A DNA stretch of 14,478 nucleotides, taken from positions 1 through 14,478 of the forward strand of contig NZ_JH604884.1 of NCBI RefSeq assembly GCF_000250875.1. The letters run 5' to 3'. Below the pieces are notes generated by a model, which did not search any database, was not told the origin of the DNA, and saw nothing but the letters and a program-made list of their open reading frames with translations. Both the position numbers and the translations under genes were made by a program. Below, piece after piece: positions 5,977 through 12,469 of this stretch (positions are counted from its first letter, which is position 1; every line of letters starts with the position of its first letter). This DNA is from Sutterella parvirubra YIT 11816. Its GTDB lineage: Bacteria; Pseudomonadota; Gammaproteobacteria; Burkholderiales; Burkholderiaceae_F.

Positions 5977-6501
5977 ATGCGTCTCACCCGCTTCACCGAC
6001 CTGAGTCTTCGGGTCCTGATGTACCTCGCGTACGTCAACCGCAGCCGTCTCGTCACCGTCTCGGAACTCGCAGAGAAGATCGACTGGACGCAGAATCACG
6101 TCACCAAGGTCGTGCACCGTCTCGGCCAGGAACGCTGGATCACCACCGTCCGAGGGCGCTTGGGCGGCGTCGCGCTCGACAAGGATCCGTCCGAATACCG
6201 TCTGGGCGACCTCGTCCGACGCCTCGAAGGGAACGAATCGCTCTTCGACTGCAATGAACCCGCGTGCCACCTTGAAGGCTGCCAGCTCACGCACTACTAC
6301 GCGTCCGCGCTCGAAGCCTTCTACGAGGAACTGAACAAGATCACGCTCGCCGACGCCGTCGACAACGCGAAGCTCCGCGCCACGTACGCGAAGATCGACC
6401 GCCGCTTCCGCGGCCTCGACGTCCGTCCGGTGCCGAAACCCGTGGTCCCGGTGATCAGCCTCATCCGGCGCAAGAAGCGCCCCGACGACGAGGAGTACTG
6501 A
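5977..6501 (+). CDS. Rrf2-family transcriptional regulator, NsrR-like
   Basis: A 174-residue DNA-binding regulator that probably carries an iron-sulfur cluster. It opens with MRLTRFTDLSLRVLMYLA, the usual Rrf2 start. A winged helix-turn-helix covers about residues 10-68 and includes NHVTKVVHRL and VRGRLGG. The cluster-binding loop has Cys92, Cys97 and Cys102 (C-x4-C-x4-C), and Asp8 is present; Asp8 is a cluster ligand in the Streptomyces NsrR. E. coli NsrR has C-x4-C-x5-C, so the loop here is one residue shorter. The protein is also longer than usual NsrR (about 140-155), with a basic, proline-containing tail after about residue 145. ATG 5977 has AAGGA 8 bases upstream. NsrR proteins sense nitric oxide and repress detoxification genes; the reductase gene upstream would be a natural target (inference). 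It could also respond to redox or iron. Confidence 0.85.
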   Translation: MRLTRFTDLSLRVLMYLAYVNRSRLVTVSELAEKIDWTQNHVTKVVHRLGQERWITTVRGRLGGVALDKDPSEYRLGDLVRRLEGNESLFDCNEPACHLEGCQLTHYYASALEAFYEELNKITLADAVDNAKLRATYAKIDRRFRGLDVRPVPKPVVPVISLIRRKKRPDDEEY

Positions 6502-6510
6502 CCTCGACCC

Positions 6511-6591
6511 GGCGTCCTGACGACGCCCCGGGACCGAAGAGCGGCTGAGGGCTGACGTAAGCCCCGATTTCCACACCGCCCCTCGGGTCCC
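6511..6591 (+). other. Nested inverted repeats after the NsrR-like gene
   Basis: GGCGTC-CTGAC-GACGCC spans 6511-6527. A larger nested fold follows: GGGACC(C)GA at 6530-6537 with TCGGGTCCC at 6583-6591, GCGG with CCGC inside it, and GGGCT-GACGTA-AGCCC at the tip. It ends just before the terminator at 6604. Role unknown; probably 3' mRNA structure. Confidence 0.4.
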
Positions 6592-6603
6592 AAGAAGAAC
6601 GAA

Positions 6604-6640
6604 GGCGCTCCGATCCGGACCGCCTCTTCTTTTCTTCTTA
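6604..6640 (+). terminator. Terminator of the NsrR-like gene
   Basis: GGCG-C-TCCG (6604-6612) pairs with CGGA-C-CGCC (6616-6624) around a 3-base loop with one C/C mismatch. The T-rich tail TCTTCTTTTCTTCTTA follows directly. Confidence 0.65.
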
Positions 6641-6704
6641 TTGTCTTCACCGCCGCCCGAGCGACCCCGCCGCGCCGGGCGTTTTCTTCATCCGGAGGGG
6701 AGCC

Positions 6705-7052
6705 TCACCGCCGGATGAACCACTCCACCGGAACGCCGAAGTATTCGGAGAGCTTCTTCGCGGCTTCGGCCGTGAAGGGCCGCACGCCCGACTCCATGTC
6801 GGAGATGCGGGACTGGGTGGTGCCGGCCAACCTCGCCAACTCGACCTGCGTGAGTCCCGCGTCTTTCCTCAGCATCTTCAACGTGATCCCGGGCGGCTCC
6901 TCCGGCACCGCGCCCTTCGCGGGCGCCGATTCCAGAAGCGCCACCAACGCCTGCAGGTGCGCCTCGACCAGGTCCGCACGCTGGGCTTCAAGCGGCGGGA
7001 GCTTCAGCGTGAAGAGCACTCCCCCGTCGGGTTCTTGGCGTCGTTCGAGCAT
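6705..7052 (-). CDS. Xre-family HTH protein, HigA-antitoxin-like, without toxin
   Basis: A 115-residue DNA-binding protein. Residues 1-54 are a variable N-terminal part with a helical, Leu/Ala-rich stretch around 25-42. A classic Xre helix-turn-helix fills 58-113: LRKDAGLTQVELARLAGTTQ, then SRISDMESGVR, ending AKKLSEYFGVPVEWFI. The small size, the N-terminal helical part and the C-terminal HTH recall HigA/MqsA-type antitoxins. No HigB-like frame lies beside it on the minus strand, so it is either an orphan antitoxin or a plain repressor. The start is uncertain. ATG at 7052 gives the cleanest protein but lacks a Shine-Dalgarno. A longer form from ATG 7238 would add 62 residues of low-complexity Arg/Gly/Pro sequence and overlap the promoter region of the nitroreductase gene, so I prefer 7052. 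It is transcribed divergently from that gene. Confidence 0.8.
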   Translation of the reverse strand: MLERRQEPDGGVLFTLKLPPLEAQRADLVEAHLQALVALLESAPAKGAVPEEPPGITLKMLRKDAGLTQVELARLAGTTQSRISDMESGVRPFTAEAAKKLSEYFGVPVEWFIRR

Positions 7053-7163
7053 GTTTCTGCGTGCGCAATCAGGGCTGGGTTGGGTAAAGATGCGGCCGCC
7101 TTCAATCTCATGCCGGGGCCTCGGGCTTGATGTTACCGCAGCGCCGACCCGTCGGGCGCGGTC

Positions 7164-7169
7164 TATACT
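7164..7169 (+). promoter_or_regulatory. Candidate -10 box of the nitroreductase gene
   Basis: TATACT lies 95 bases before the start codon in otherwise GC-rich DNA. No good -35 is at the right distance, so an activator may be needed, or the match is chance. The same hexamer occurs before the LysR gene at 8076. Confidence 0.35.
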
Positions 7170-7258
7170 CGACACTCCACCGCCGGAATTCCCTCCGGCC
7201 GGTCGAATACGCCCAAGCCCAAACCGAACGCAAGCCATCCAACCCCAAAGGACCGCCC

Positions 7259-8071
7259 ATGGACGACGTGAAACGCCTCTTCCGCGAATGGCGCGTGGAT
7301 CTCGAAGAGCGCTTCGAAGCGCTCAACGCCCGCATCGAAGCCCGGTTCGAACGCCGCGACCCGAACGAAATCTTCCGCGCGCTCCCCGCGCCCTCGGACG
7401 CGCTCTCGGTCCCGATGAAGGCCGTGATGGCGTCGCGCCATTCGGAGAGGAGCTTCTCGAACGAGCCCCTTCCCGACCCGGTCTTGGCAGACATCCTTTG
7501 GGCGGCGGACGGCGTGCGCGACATTGAAGACGCGCAGAAGCGCACCAAGGGCCGCGTCGGGCGCGAGTACGACGGCGGGCGCACGACGCCGACGTCGTTC
7601 GACTGGCGCGAAACCGAAATCTATGTCTTGAAGGCAAACGGCATCTGGCGCTGGGTTCCCGAACGCCGGGGGCTGCTCTTCTGCGCGTTGACCGACATCC
7701 GGCACCTGGCCGCCTACATGCAGCCCGCGATGACGCTCCCGCCCGTGCAGCTGGTCTACGTCTCGAACCTTGCGAAGACGAGGACGCGCGTTTCCGAAAT
7801 CGCCGAGCAGCTCATGATGAAGTTCGACGGCGAGGTCTGGAACGATGAGGCGATCGAGGAGCTCCGGATCCGAAACACGCACCTCAACGTCGGCGTCAAA
7901 TTGGAGGCCGTCTCGCTCGCCGCGGAGGCGCTGGGGCTTGCGTCCGTCGCGCGGACGCTCTTTCCCACGAAGAAGCTCGAAGAGGCCCTCCACCTCGGCC
8001 CCGACGAACACGTCACCGCCGTGCAGAGCGTCGGCTACAAGGCGAAGTCCTTCTTGGACCACATCCGCTAA
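7259..8071 (+). CDS. Nitroreductase-family (SagB-like) protein
   Basis: A 270-residue protein of the FMN-dependent nitroreductase fold, cytoplasmic, with no signal peptide. Residues 1-40 form a charged, probably helical N-terminal extension. The family core follows: RHSERSF at 60-66 (the FMN-contacting R-x-S-x-R-x-F segment), LADILWAADGV at 76-86, TPTSFDWRETEIYV at about 110-123 (family TPSxxNxQE), and a C-terminal VSLAAEALGLASVARTLF stretch. That order is typical of the group often named SagB-type or nitroreductase family. The real substrate is unknown; these enzymes reduce nitro groups, quinones or other electron-poor compounds with NAD(P)H. ATG 7259 has AAAGGA 6 bases upstream; frames running further upstream add unlikely sequence. 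A LysR regulator gene follows on the same strand and could control it. Confidence 0.82.
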   Translation: MDDVKRLFREWRVDLEERFEALNARIEARFERRDPNEIFRALPAPSDALSVPMKAVMASRHSERSFSNEPLPDPVLADILWAADGVRDIEDAQKRTKGRVGREYDGGRTTPTSFDWRETEIYVLKANGIWRWVPERRGLLFCALTDIRHLAAYMQPAMTLPPVQLVYVSNLAKTRTRVSEIAEQLMMKFDGEVWNDEAIEELRIRNTHLNVGVKLEAVSLAAEALGLASVARTLFPTKKLEEALHLGPDEHVTAVQSVGYKAKSFLDHIR

Positions 8072-8081
8072 GTTGTATACT
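8054..8081 (+). promoter_or_regulatory. Candidate promoter of the LysR gene, inside the preceding gene's end
   Basis: TTGGAC (8054-8059) and TATACT (8076-8081) are 16 bases apart. The -10 is a good match, the -35 only half. The promoter would straddle the nitroreductase stop codon and leave a leader of about 90 bases. No Shine-Dalgarno is visible before the LysR ATG. Confidence 0.45.
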
Positions 8082-8177
8082 CAGGACCCGTATGGCCGCA
8101 AACCTCTGCGGCCCGTCGGTTGTGAGCGACCGGCGTCGGCTCCCCGCCCCATTTTCCCAACCTCTCCGCCCGTCACG

Positions 8178-9131
8178 ATGAACCAGAACAAGGTCAGCGA
8201 CTTCACCCTGGAAGAACTCCAATTTCTCGTGACGCTCACGGAAACGCACAGCCTCACGCTCGCGGCGGAGCGGCATCACTTGAGCATGGGCTCCGCATCC
8301 CGCCGGCTCACGAAGTTGCGTGAATTCTTCGAAGACCAGCTCTTCGTGCGCGCGGGGCTCTCCATGCTCCCGACACAGCGCATGCGTGAGATCGAAGGGG
8401 ACGTGAAGGAGGTGCTCCGCACGATGGAGGTGCTCCTGCACCGGAACGTCTTCGAACTCGCCAAGACCGAGCGCCCCGTGCGGATCCTCTCCGCCGACAA
8501 CGGGGTCGCCACGCTTTTGGCGGAATGCTTCGAGCCCTTCTACGAACAGGTCCCGAAGTCGCAGCTCATCATCGAACAGGTCGGGCCCGACATCTTCGAC
8601 CGCCTGCGCGACAACTCCGCCGACCTCGCTCTCTACCCGATCTCGAACGTCCCGAAGGACTTCCACGTGACGGAGCTCTACAAGACCCGCCGCGGGATCC
8701 TCGTGCGCGAAGGGCATCCCCTCATCGAGCGCTACGAAAAGCGCGGCCGCATCACGATGCAGGACCTCTCCGCCTACCGCCAGATCCGCACGACCTTCCC
8801 GGGCGCGCCCGAGTGGGCGGGCCCGCAGTCGAGAACCGCGACGACGATGCAGGAAGTGGCCCTCGAGATGCCCTTCTTTCTCGCCGTGCCGATGGTCTTG
8901 GCGAAGACGGACTTCACCTACACGGCGCCCGTCATCACGCTCATGCAGGCGGTGCGCCAGAGCGGCGTGTCGCTCCGGATGCTCCCCGCACCCGTCGAGC
9001 TCGCCACCTTCTCGCCCTGCCTCATCTGGCACCACTGCACCCACACGGACCCGTTTCTGCAGTGGGTGCGCGGGCTCATCTCCGCGAGCGCCTTGAAGAG
9101 CGCGAAGGCCTTCGGGGTGCTCGAGGACTGA
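8178..9131 (+). CDS. LysR-family transcriptional regulator
   Basis: A 317-residue regulator, the usual LysR length. The N-terminal winged helix-turn-helix covers about residues 9-68: LEELQFLVTLTETHSLTLAA, then a second helix region SMGSASRRLTKLREFFEDQLFVR. A linker helix follows to about 95, and the rest is a periplasmic-binding-protein-like effector domain that starts near RPVRILSADNG. The ATG at 8178 is chosen because it begins just before the HTH; the same frame stays open upstream into the nitroreductase gene, where it encodes only an Arg/Ser-rich string. There is no clear Shine-Dalgarno, so translation may be weak. It lies on the same strand as the nitroreductase, not divergent as LysR targets often are, so its target is uncertain. 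A terminator follows. Confidence 0.93.
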   Translation: MNQNKVSDFTLEELQFLVTLTETHSLTLAAERHHLSMGSASRRLTKLREFFEDQLFVRAGLSMLPTQRMREIEGDVKEVLRTMEVLLHRNVFELAKTERPVRILSADNGVATLLAECFEPFYEQVPKSQLIIEQVGPDIFDRLRDNSADLALYPISNVPKDFHVTELYKTRRGILVREGHPLIERYEKRGRITMQDLSAYRQIRTTFPGAPEWAGPQSRTATTMQEVALEMPFFLAVPMVLAKTDFTYTAPVITLMQAVRQSGVSLRMLPAPVELATFSPCLIWHHCTHTDPFLQWVRGLISASALKSAKAFGVLED

Positions 9132-9181
9132 CGACAACCGGCAACCGGCTCAGGCCTCCCCGCCCGTTGAAGACGGATACC

Positions 9182-9214
9182 AAATCGGCGCCCGCAGGGG
9201 TGCCGATTTTCTTT
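9182..9214 (+). terminator. Terminator of the LysR gene
   Basis: AAATCGGCGCC (9182-9192) pairs with GGTGCCGATTT (9199-9209), eleven pairs with one wobble and a 6-base loop. TTTTCTTT follows. Confidence 0.88.
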
Positions 9215-9319
9215 CGAAAGGGCTAAGCTTGAAGTAAAGCTGAGGCTTCCCCGGAACGCATCGGAACGTCCCGGCACACCACCCCATGTCGCAACCGCCC
9301 CAAAAGAAAGGAGGCCGCC

Positions 9320-9835
9320 ATGACCGCCACGAAGACCACACGCATGTCCCCGATGCGGAAGCACCGGGCGCTCGCAGGCCTCGCCGTCCTGCTTCTTGCG
9401 GCCGGTCTCACCGGCTGCGCCACCTACGTTGAAGTGAATTCCGATCCTGAGGGCGCGCTCATCACCGACCGGGCGGGGCGCTCGCACGGCACCGCGCCGG
9501 TCTCGATCGAATACGACCGCGACGCGCTCGAAGCCGCCGGGGGCGAAATCCCCGGGCTCATCGCGACGTGGCCCTCCGGCGCGCGCGCCGAGACGCCGGT
9601 GCCCCTCATCGTCACGGACCTTCAGTACGGGATGACCGTCACGCTCGAGCGCCCGAAGGACGCGCCCGGTCTTGAGGAAGACCTCAGGAACGCCGTCAAG
9701 CACGCGTCCGAGCGGGCCCGCGCCGCTGAGGCCGAACGCGACCGCATGGAGCTCTACCTCGACCACGGCTGGGGCTGGGGACCCGGTTGGGGCCCGGGTT
9801 GGGGGCTCGGTTGGGGTTGGCACTTCGCGCCGTGA
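9320..9835 (+). CDS. Small lipoprotein with PEGA-like segment and Gly/Trp tail
   Basis: A 171-residue predicted lipoprotein. A basic N-terminus (residues 1-16) and hydrophobic stretch (17-29) lead to the lipobox LTGC with the lipidated Cys33. Ala at +2 suggests outer-membrane sorting. The next part, VEVNSDPEGALITDRAGRSHGTAPVSIEY, resembles a PEGA domain, a short beta fold seen in surface proteins. Residues about 120-147 look like a charged helix (AVKHASERARAAEAERDRME), possibly coiled. The tail from about 149 is Gly/Trp/Pro-rich, with WGxGPGWGPGW repeats, ending WHFAP. The function is unknown; envelope or cell-wall contact is likely. ATG 9320 has AAAGGAGG 6 bases upstream, one of the strongest ribosome-binding sites here. 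Nearby genes give no hint. An ATG at 9344 or 9353 is possible but less well placed. Confidence 0.82.
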   Translation: MTATKTTRMSPMRKHRALAGLAVLLLAAGLTGCATYVEVNSDPEGALITDRAGRSHGTAPVSIEYDRDALEAAGGEIPGLIATWPSGARAETPVPLIVTDLQYGMTVTLERPKDAPGLEEDLRNAVKHASERARAAEAERDRMELYLDHGWGWGPGWGPGWGLGWGWHFAP

Positions 9836-9840
9836 GTCTT

Positions 9841-9870
9841 TTGAATCCTGAATCCTGAATCGGGATTCAA
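9841..9870. repeat. Tandem GAATCCT repeats within an inverted repeat
   Basis: GAATCCT occurs at 9843-9849 and 9850-9856, followed by GAATC at 9857-9861. The whole is closed by TTGAATCC (9841-9848) against GGATTCAA (9863-9870). ATTCAA appears again at 9881-9886. It begins 5 bases after the lipoprotein stop. No T-run follows. Function unknown. Confidence 0.55.
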
Positions 9871-9940
9871 CCGGGGGGCCATTCAACCCGGCCAAGACGT
9901 CGGCCCGGAAGCCGATGGGGCCGATGGTTCTCCATACGAC

Positions 9941-9977
9941 AATGCCCGGCAGGCACTGCGCCTCCGGGCATTTCGTT
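9941..9977 (+). terminator. Terminator between the lipoprotein and sodC genes
   Basis: AATGCCCGG-C-AGGC (9941-9954) pairs with GCCT-CCGGGCATT (9960-9972), thirteen pairs around a one-base bulge with loop ACTGC. TTTCGTT follows on the plus strand. The convergent arrangement suggests it may serve sodC too, although the minus-strand T-run is poor. Confidence 0.7.
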
Positions 9978-9995
9978 CGGCCGTGAGCGGCCTGG

Positions 9996-10535
9996 TTACT
10001 TTATCACGCCGCAGGCCATGCGGGCGCCGCCGCCACCCAAGGCAGCCGGATGGTCGTGGTGGTTGTCGCCACCCACGTGAACCATGATGGAGTGGTTGCG
10101 GAGTTCCTCGATCGACTTGATCTTGGGCGCCAAGACGGGCTGCGTGGCCGTGCCGTCCTCGGCGACGTAGAGGGCCGGGAGGTCGCCCTTGTGACCGTTG
10201 TCGGCCCAGGGGAAGGAGTGCGTCCCGGTGTTTTCCGGATCCCAGTGGCCGCCCGCCTTCATGCCGAGGCCCTTCTCCGTCGGACCGCAGTCCGGATTCA
10301 CGTGCACGTGGAAGCCGTGAACGCCGGGGGCGAGGCCGTTGAGCTGCGGGTAGAAGACGACGCCGTAGGGCGAATTCACGGCGACGATGCGGCCGGCGGG
10401 CTGGTCGCCCTTTTCACCGAGGAGGTTCATTTCAATGACGACCTTCTGGCTCTCGGCCATCGGATCGTAGAGCTTGACGGCGTCCTTCTCGGCGGCGACG
10501 GCCACGGAAAGCGCGAGCGCGGCAAAGGTCTTCAT
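9996..10535 (-). CDS. sodC: Periplasmic Cu,Zn superoxide dismutase
   Basis: Converts superoxide to oxygen and hydrogen peroxide in the periplasm. The 179-residue protein has a short signal peptide ([15 protein letters not shown]) and the full bacterial SodC fold. By family alignment, copper ligands are His76 and His78 (HGFHVH), His97 (AGGHWDP) and His153 ([10 protein letters not shown]). Zinc ligands are His97, His106, His115 and Asp118 (GHKGDLPAL). Cys83 and Cys175 should form the conserved disulfide, and Arg172 is the active-site arginine ([13 protein letters not shown]). All key residues are present, so it should be active. An unusual HHDH cluster at 159-162 follows GGDN. The ATG at 10535 has AGGAGA 6 bases upstream. 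The gene is alone on the minus strand, with its promoter about 110 bases upstream. Confidence 0.97.
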   Translation of the reverse strand: MKTFAALALSVAVAAEKDAVKLYDPMAESQKVVIEMNLLGEKGDQPAGRIVAVNSPYGVVFYPQLNGLAPGVHGFHVHVNPDCGPTEKGLGMKAGGHWDPENTGTHSFPWADNGHKGDLPALYVAEDGTATQPVLAPKIKSIEELRNHSIMVHVGGDNHHDHPAALGGGGARMACGVIK

Positions 10536-10642
10536 GGTGAGTCTCCTTGTGGAAAGTTGAGAACCAAAACCTGATGGGTCGATTCTGCGGGGTCCCTTTC
10601 TTCGCCGTCAATCCGCCGGAACTCCCCAAAAGGGACTATCCT

Positions 10643-10670
10643 TCTATAGCGAATTCGGGGTAAGTACCAA
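10643..10670 (-). promoter_or_regulatory. Candidate sigma-70 promoter of sodC
   Basis: Read on the minus strand, TTGGTA (10670-10665) and TATAGA (10648-10643) are 16 bases apart; each matches four of six consensus bases. Transcription would start near 10636, leaving a leader of about 100 bases. Confidence 0.5.
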
Positions 10671-10705
10671 CCAACTTCGCCCGCAGGACGGCTGTTTGCG
10701 TTCAT

Positions 10706-10729
10706 CTATCGACGGCACCCGCGCGATAG
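10706..10729. promoter_or_regulatory. Inverted repeat CTATCG-N12-CGATAG, possible operator
   Basis: Perfect 6-base arms with a 12-base spacer lie in the divergent region, about 35 bases upstream of the sodC -35 box and about 250 bases before the efflux genes. The geometry fits a dimeric regulator site. No regulator gene is adjacent in the window. Confidence 0.3.
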
Positions 10730-10978
10730 CGTCTCTGCAAGGAAATGTGTCGGTCCGGCGTCAAAGAGAGGAAACCGACCTTTTCGCGGGGTTGAATCCT
10801 TGCGCGCGTAGGAAGAAACTCATGAGGCATACCGCATCCGCGGGAAGCCGTTTCGGTGAGTTTTTCCGTAAAAGCCCCTAGAATTCACCCTTTCGGCCGC
10901 ACCGGCGGCTACGGATAATCGGCCTGATCAGAGATGCTCAGGCCCTCTTCCGCCCTCCCTCAACTTCAGGATTCATCG

Positions 10979-12469
10979 ATGTCTCGACCGTCCGCCCGCC
11001 CAGTGTTCGGGGTGTCATGCGCCGTGCTGCTTGCGCTCTCCTCTGCGCCTGCCGGGGCCGCTCCGACCGCTCAGCCCGCCCCCGCGACCGCCAACGCCGC
11101 CGAGGCGCCCGTCGTCCGCGGGGCGATGAGCTTTGCCGATGCGCTGGAGCTGCGCCGCAGCCGCTCGGATCTTCTGCGCGCGCACGACGCCGAAGTCGCG
11201 CACGCGCAGCACCAGTCGGACGCCGCGAAGTTCCTGGGCGGCCCCAAGGTCGACATCGCCGCGATGCAGGTCGAGGGGACGAAGACCGTCGAACTCGGCC
11301 TTGACACCCCGAACATCACGCTCCCGGTCGGGATCGGCGGGAAGCTGACCCCGATCACCATCCCTGCGATGAACCTCAACTTCTCGGAAAAGATCGACAT
11401 CGGCGGCCCCCGCGCGATGCTGAACTTCAATTGGCCCCTCTACACGGGCGGGGCCGTCTCCGCGAAGCAGGAGGCGCTCCGCAGGAAGGTGGACGAAACC
11501 GCCTACGCCCGCGACGCCGAGCGCGAGAAGATCGACGCCGGGCTCGCGATGGCCTACTGGGGCGTGCAGCTGGCGCGTGAGGTCGAGCGCCTCCACGCCG
11601 GAATGCTCGCCGACGAAGAGGCCGAAGTGAAGCGCGCGCAGGCCTTTGAAGCGAAGGGGGTCATTTCGAAACTCGAGCGCATGTCGATCGAGGTCTCCCG
11701 CGACGCCGCGAAGCGCGCGTGGATTTCCGCGCAGACCGAACGCGAAGCCGCGGAGACGCAGCTCCGAAACGCGCTCCGCGAAGACGCCCTGCCTGAGCTC
11801 TCCACGCCGCTCTTCATTCTGGAGGGCGACTTGGGCACCTTGGACGACTGGACCGCCCGCGCGATGCGCGCGAGCCCGGTCCTGGCGCAGATCGACGCCC
11901 AGACCGCGCAGGCCGAAGCGGGCGTCCAAGGCGCGAAGAGCCTCTACCACCCGAAGATCTTCGCCTTCGGGACGAAGAACCTCGTCAAGCACTACCTGAC
12001 GCTCCCCGAACCCGACTGGATCGCCGGGATCGGCGTGACGTTCACGCTCTGGAGCAATCAGGACAGAGCGTCCTCGGTCGCCGCCGCGACGAGCGTCGTC
12101 GACAAGGCGCGCGCCGCGAGGAACGAAGCCCGGACGGAAATCCGCACCGCCGTCGAAACGGCGTTCCTGCGCGTCAACGACGCGCGCGAATCCTACCGCC
12201 TCACCGCCGGGACGCTCGCGCTCGCCAAAGAAAACCTGCGGCTTCGCCGCGCGGGGTTCGCGGAGGGCTTGTCCACCGCCATTGATCTTTCGAACGCCCG
12301 CACCCAACTCACCGCCGCCCAAATCGCATTGAGAGCGGCGGCCTACAAATTCGTCGCCGCCTGGGCGACCCTTCACGCCGTGTCGGGTGAAATGCCCCGA
12401 TTCCTCGAGTCGCTCAACCGCAGCGACCTCGTCGCCGTCCCGTCTTCCACCGGAGTCTCCCTCAAATGA
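10979..12469 (+). CDS. TolC-family outer-membrane efflux channel
   Basis: The outer-membrane channel of a tripartite exporter, 496 residues. A signal peptide with a hydrophobic core (FGVSCAVLLALSSAPAGA, about 10-27) is followed by an Ala/Pro-rich stretch. Two repeated helical OEP halves come next: the first starts near MSFADALELRRSRSD, the second near LDDWTARAMRASPVLAQID. Typical family features include LNFNWPLYTGGAVSAKQEAL and VTFTLWSNQD before the long helices, and many heptad-like Ala/Glu/Arg helices. I chose the ATG at 10979 because it begins directly before the signal peptide and has AGG 8 bases upstream. An in-frame ATG at 10934 would add 15 residues in front of the signal peptide. Its stop overlaps the next start (ATGA), so it is translationally coupled to the adaptor gene. 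Substrate unknown. Confidence 0.9.
   Translation: MSRPSARPVFGVSCAVLLALSSAPAGAAPTAQPAPATANAAEAPVVRGAMSFADALELRRSRSDLLRAHDAEVAHAQHQSDAAKFLGGPKVDIAAMQVEGTKTVELGLDTPNITLPVGIGGKLTPITIPAMNLNFSEKIDIGGPRAMLNFNWPLYTGGAVSAKQEALRRKVDETAYARDAEREKIDAGLAMAYWGVQLAREVERLHAGMLADEEAEVKRAQAFEAKGVISKLERMSIEVSRDAAKRAWISAQTEREAAETQLRNALREDALPELSTPLFILEGDLGTLDDWTARAMRASPVLAQIDAQTAQAEAGVQGAKSLYHPKIFAFGTKNLVKHYLTLPEPDWIAGIGVTFTLWSNQDRASSVAAATSVVDKARAARNEARTEIRTAVETAFLRVNDARESYRLTAGTLALAKENLRLRRAGFAEGLSTAIDLSNARTQLTAAQIALRAAAYKFVAAWATLHAVSGEMPRFLESLNRSDLVAVPSSTGVSLK

Larger units (their letters stand above)
10536..10978. other. Divergent intergenic region between sodC and the efflux operon
   Basis: The 443 bases contain the sodC promoter (10643-10670), an inverted repeat CTATCG-N12-CGATAG at 10706-10729, and GTCGGT/ACCGAC at 10749-10779 followed by CTTTT. 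A TAGAAT at 10879-10884 could be the -10 box of the efflux operon but lacks a good -35. GGCCTGA-N10-TCAGGCC at 10921-10944 follows in the leader. A 61-codon frame beginning with TTG at 10696 has no ribosome-binding site or protein character, and I do not count it as a gene. Confidence 0.55.

Noticed and set aside
10696..10881. A 61-codon frame in the sodC-efflux gap
   Set aside because: It starts with TTG, has no Shine-Dalgarno, and encodes a basic string without recognisable features.
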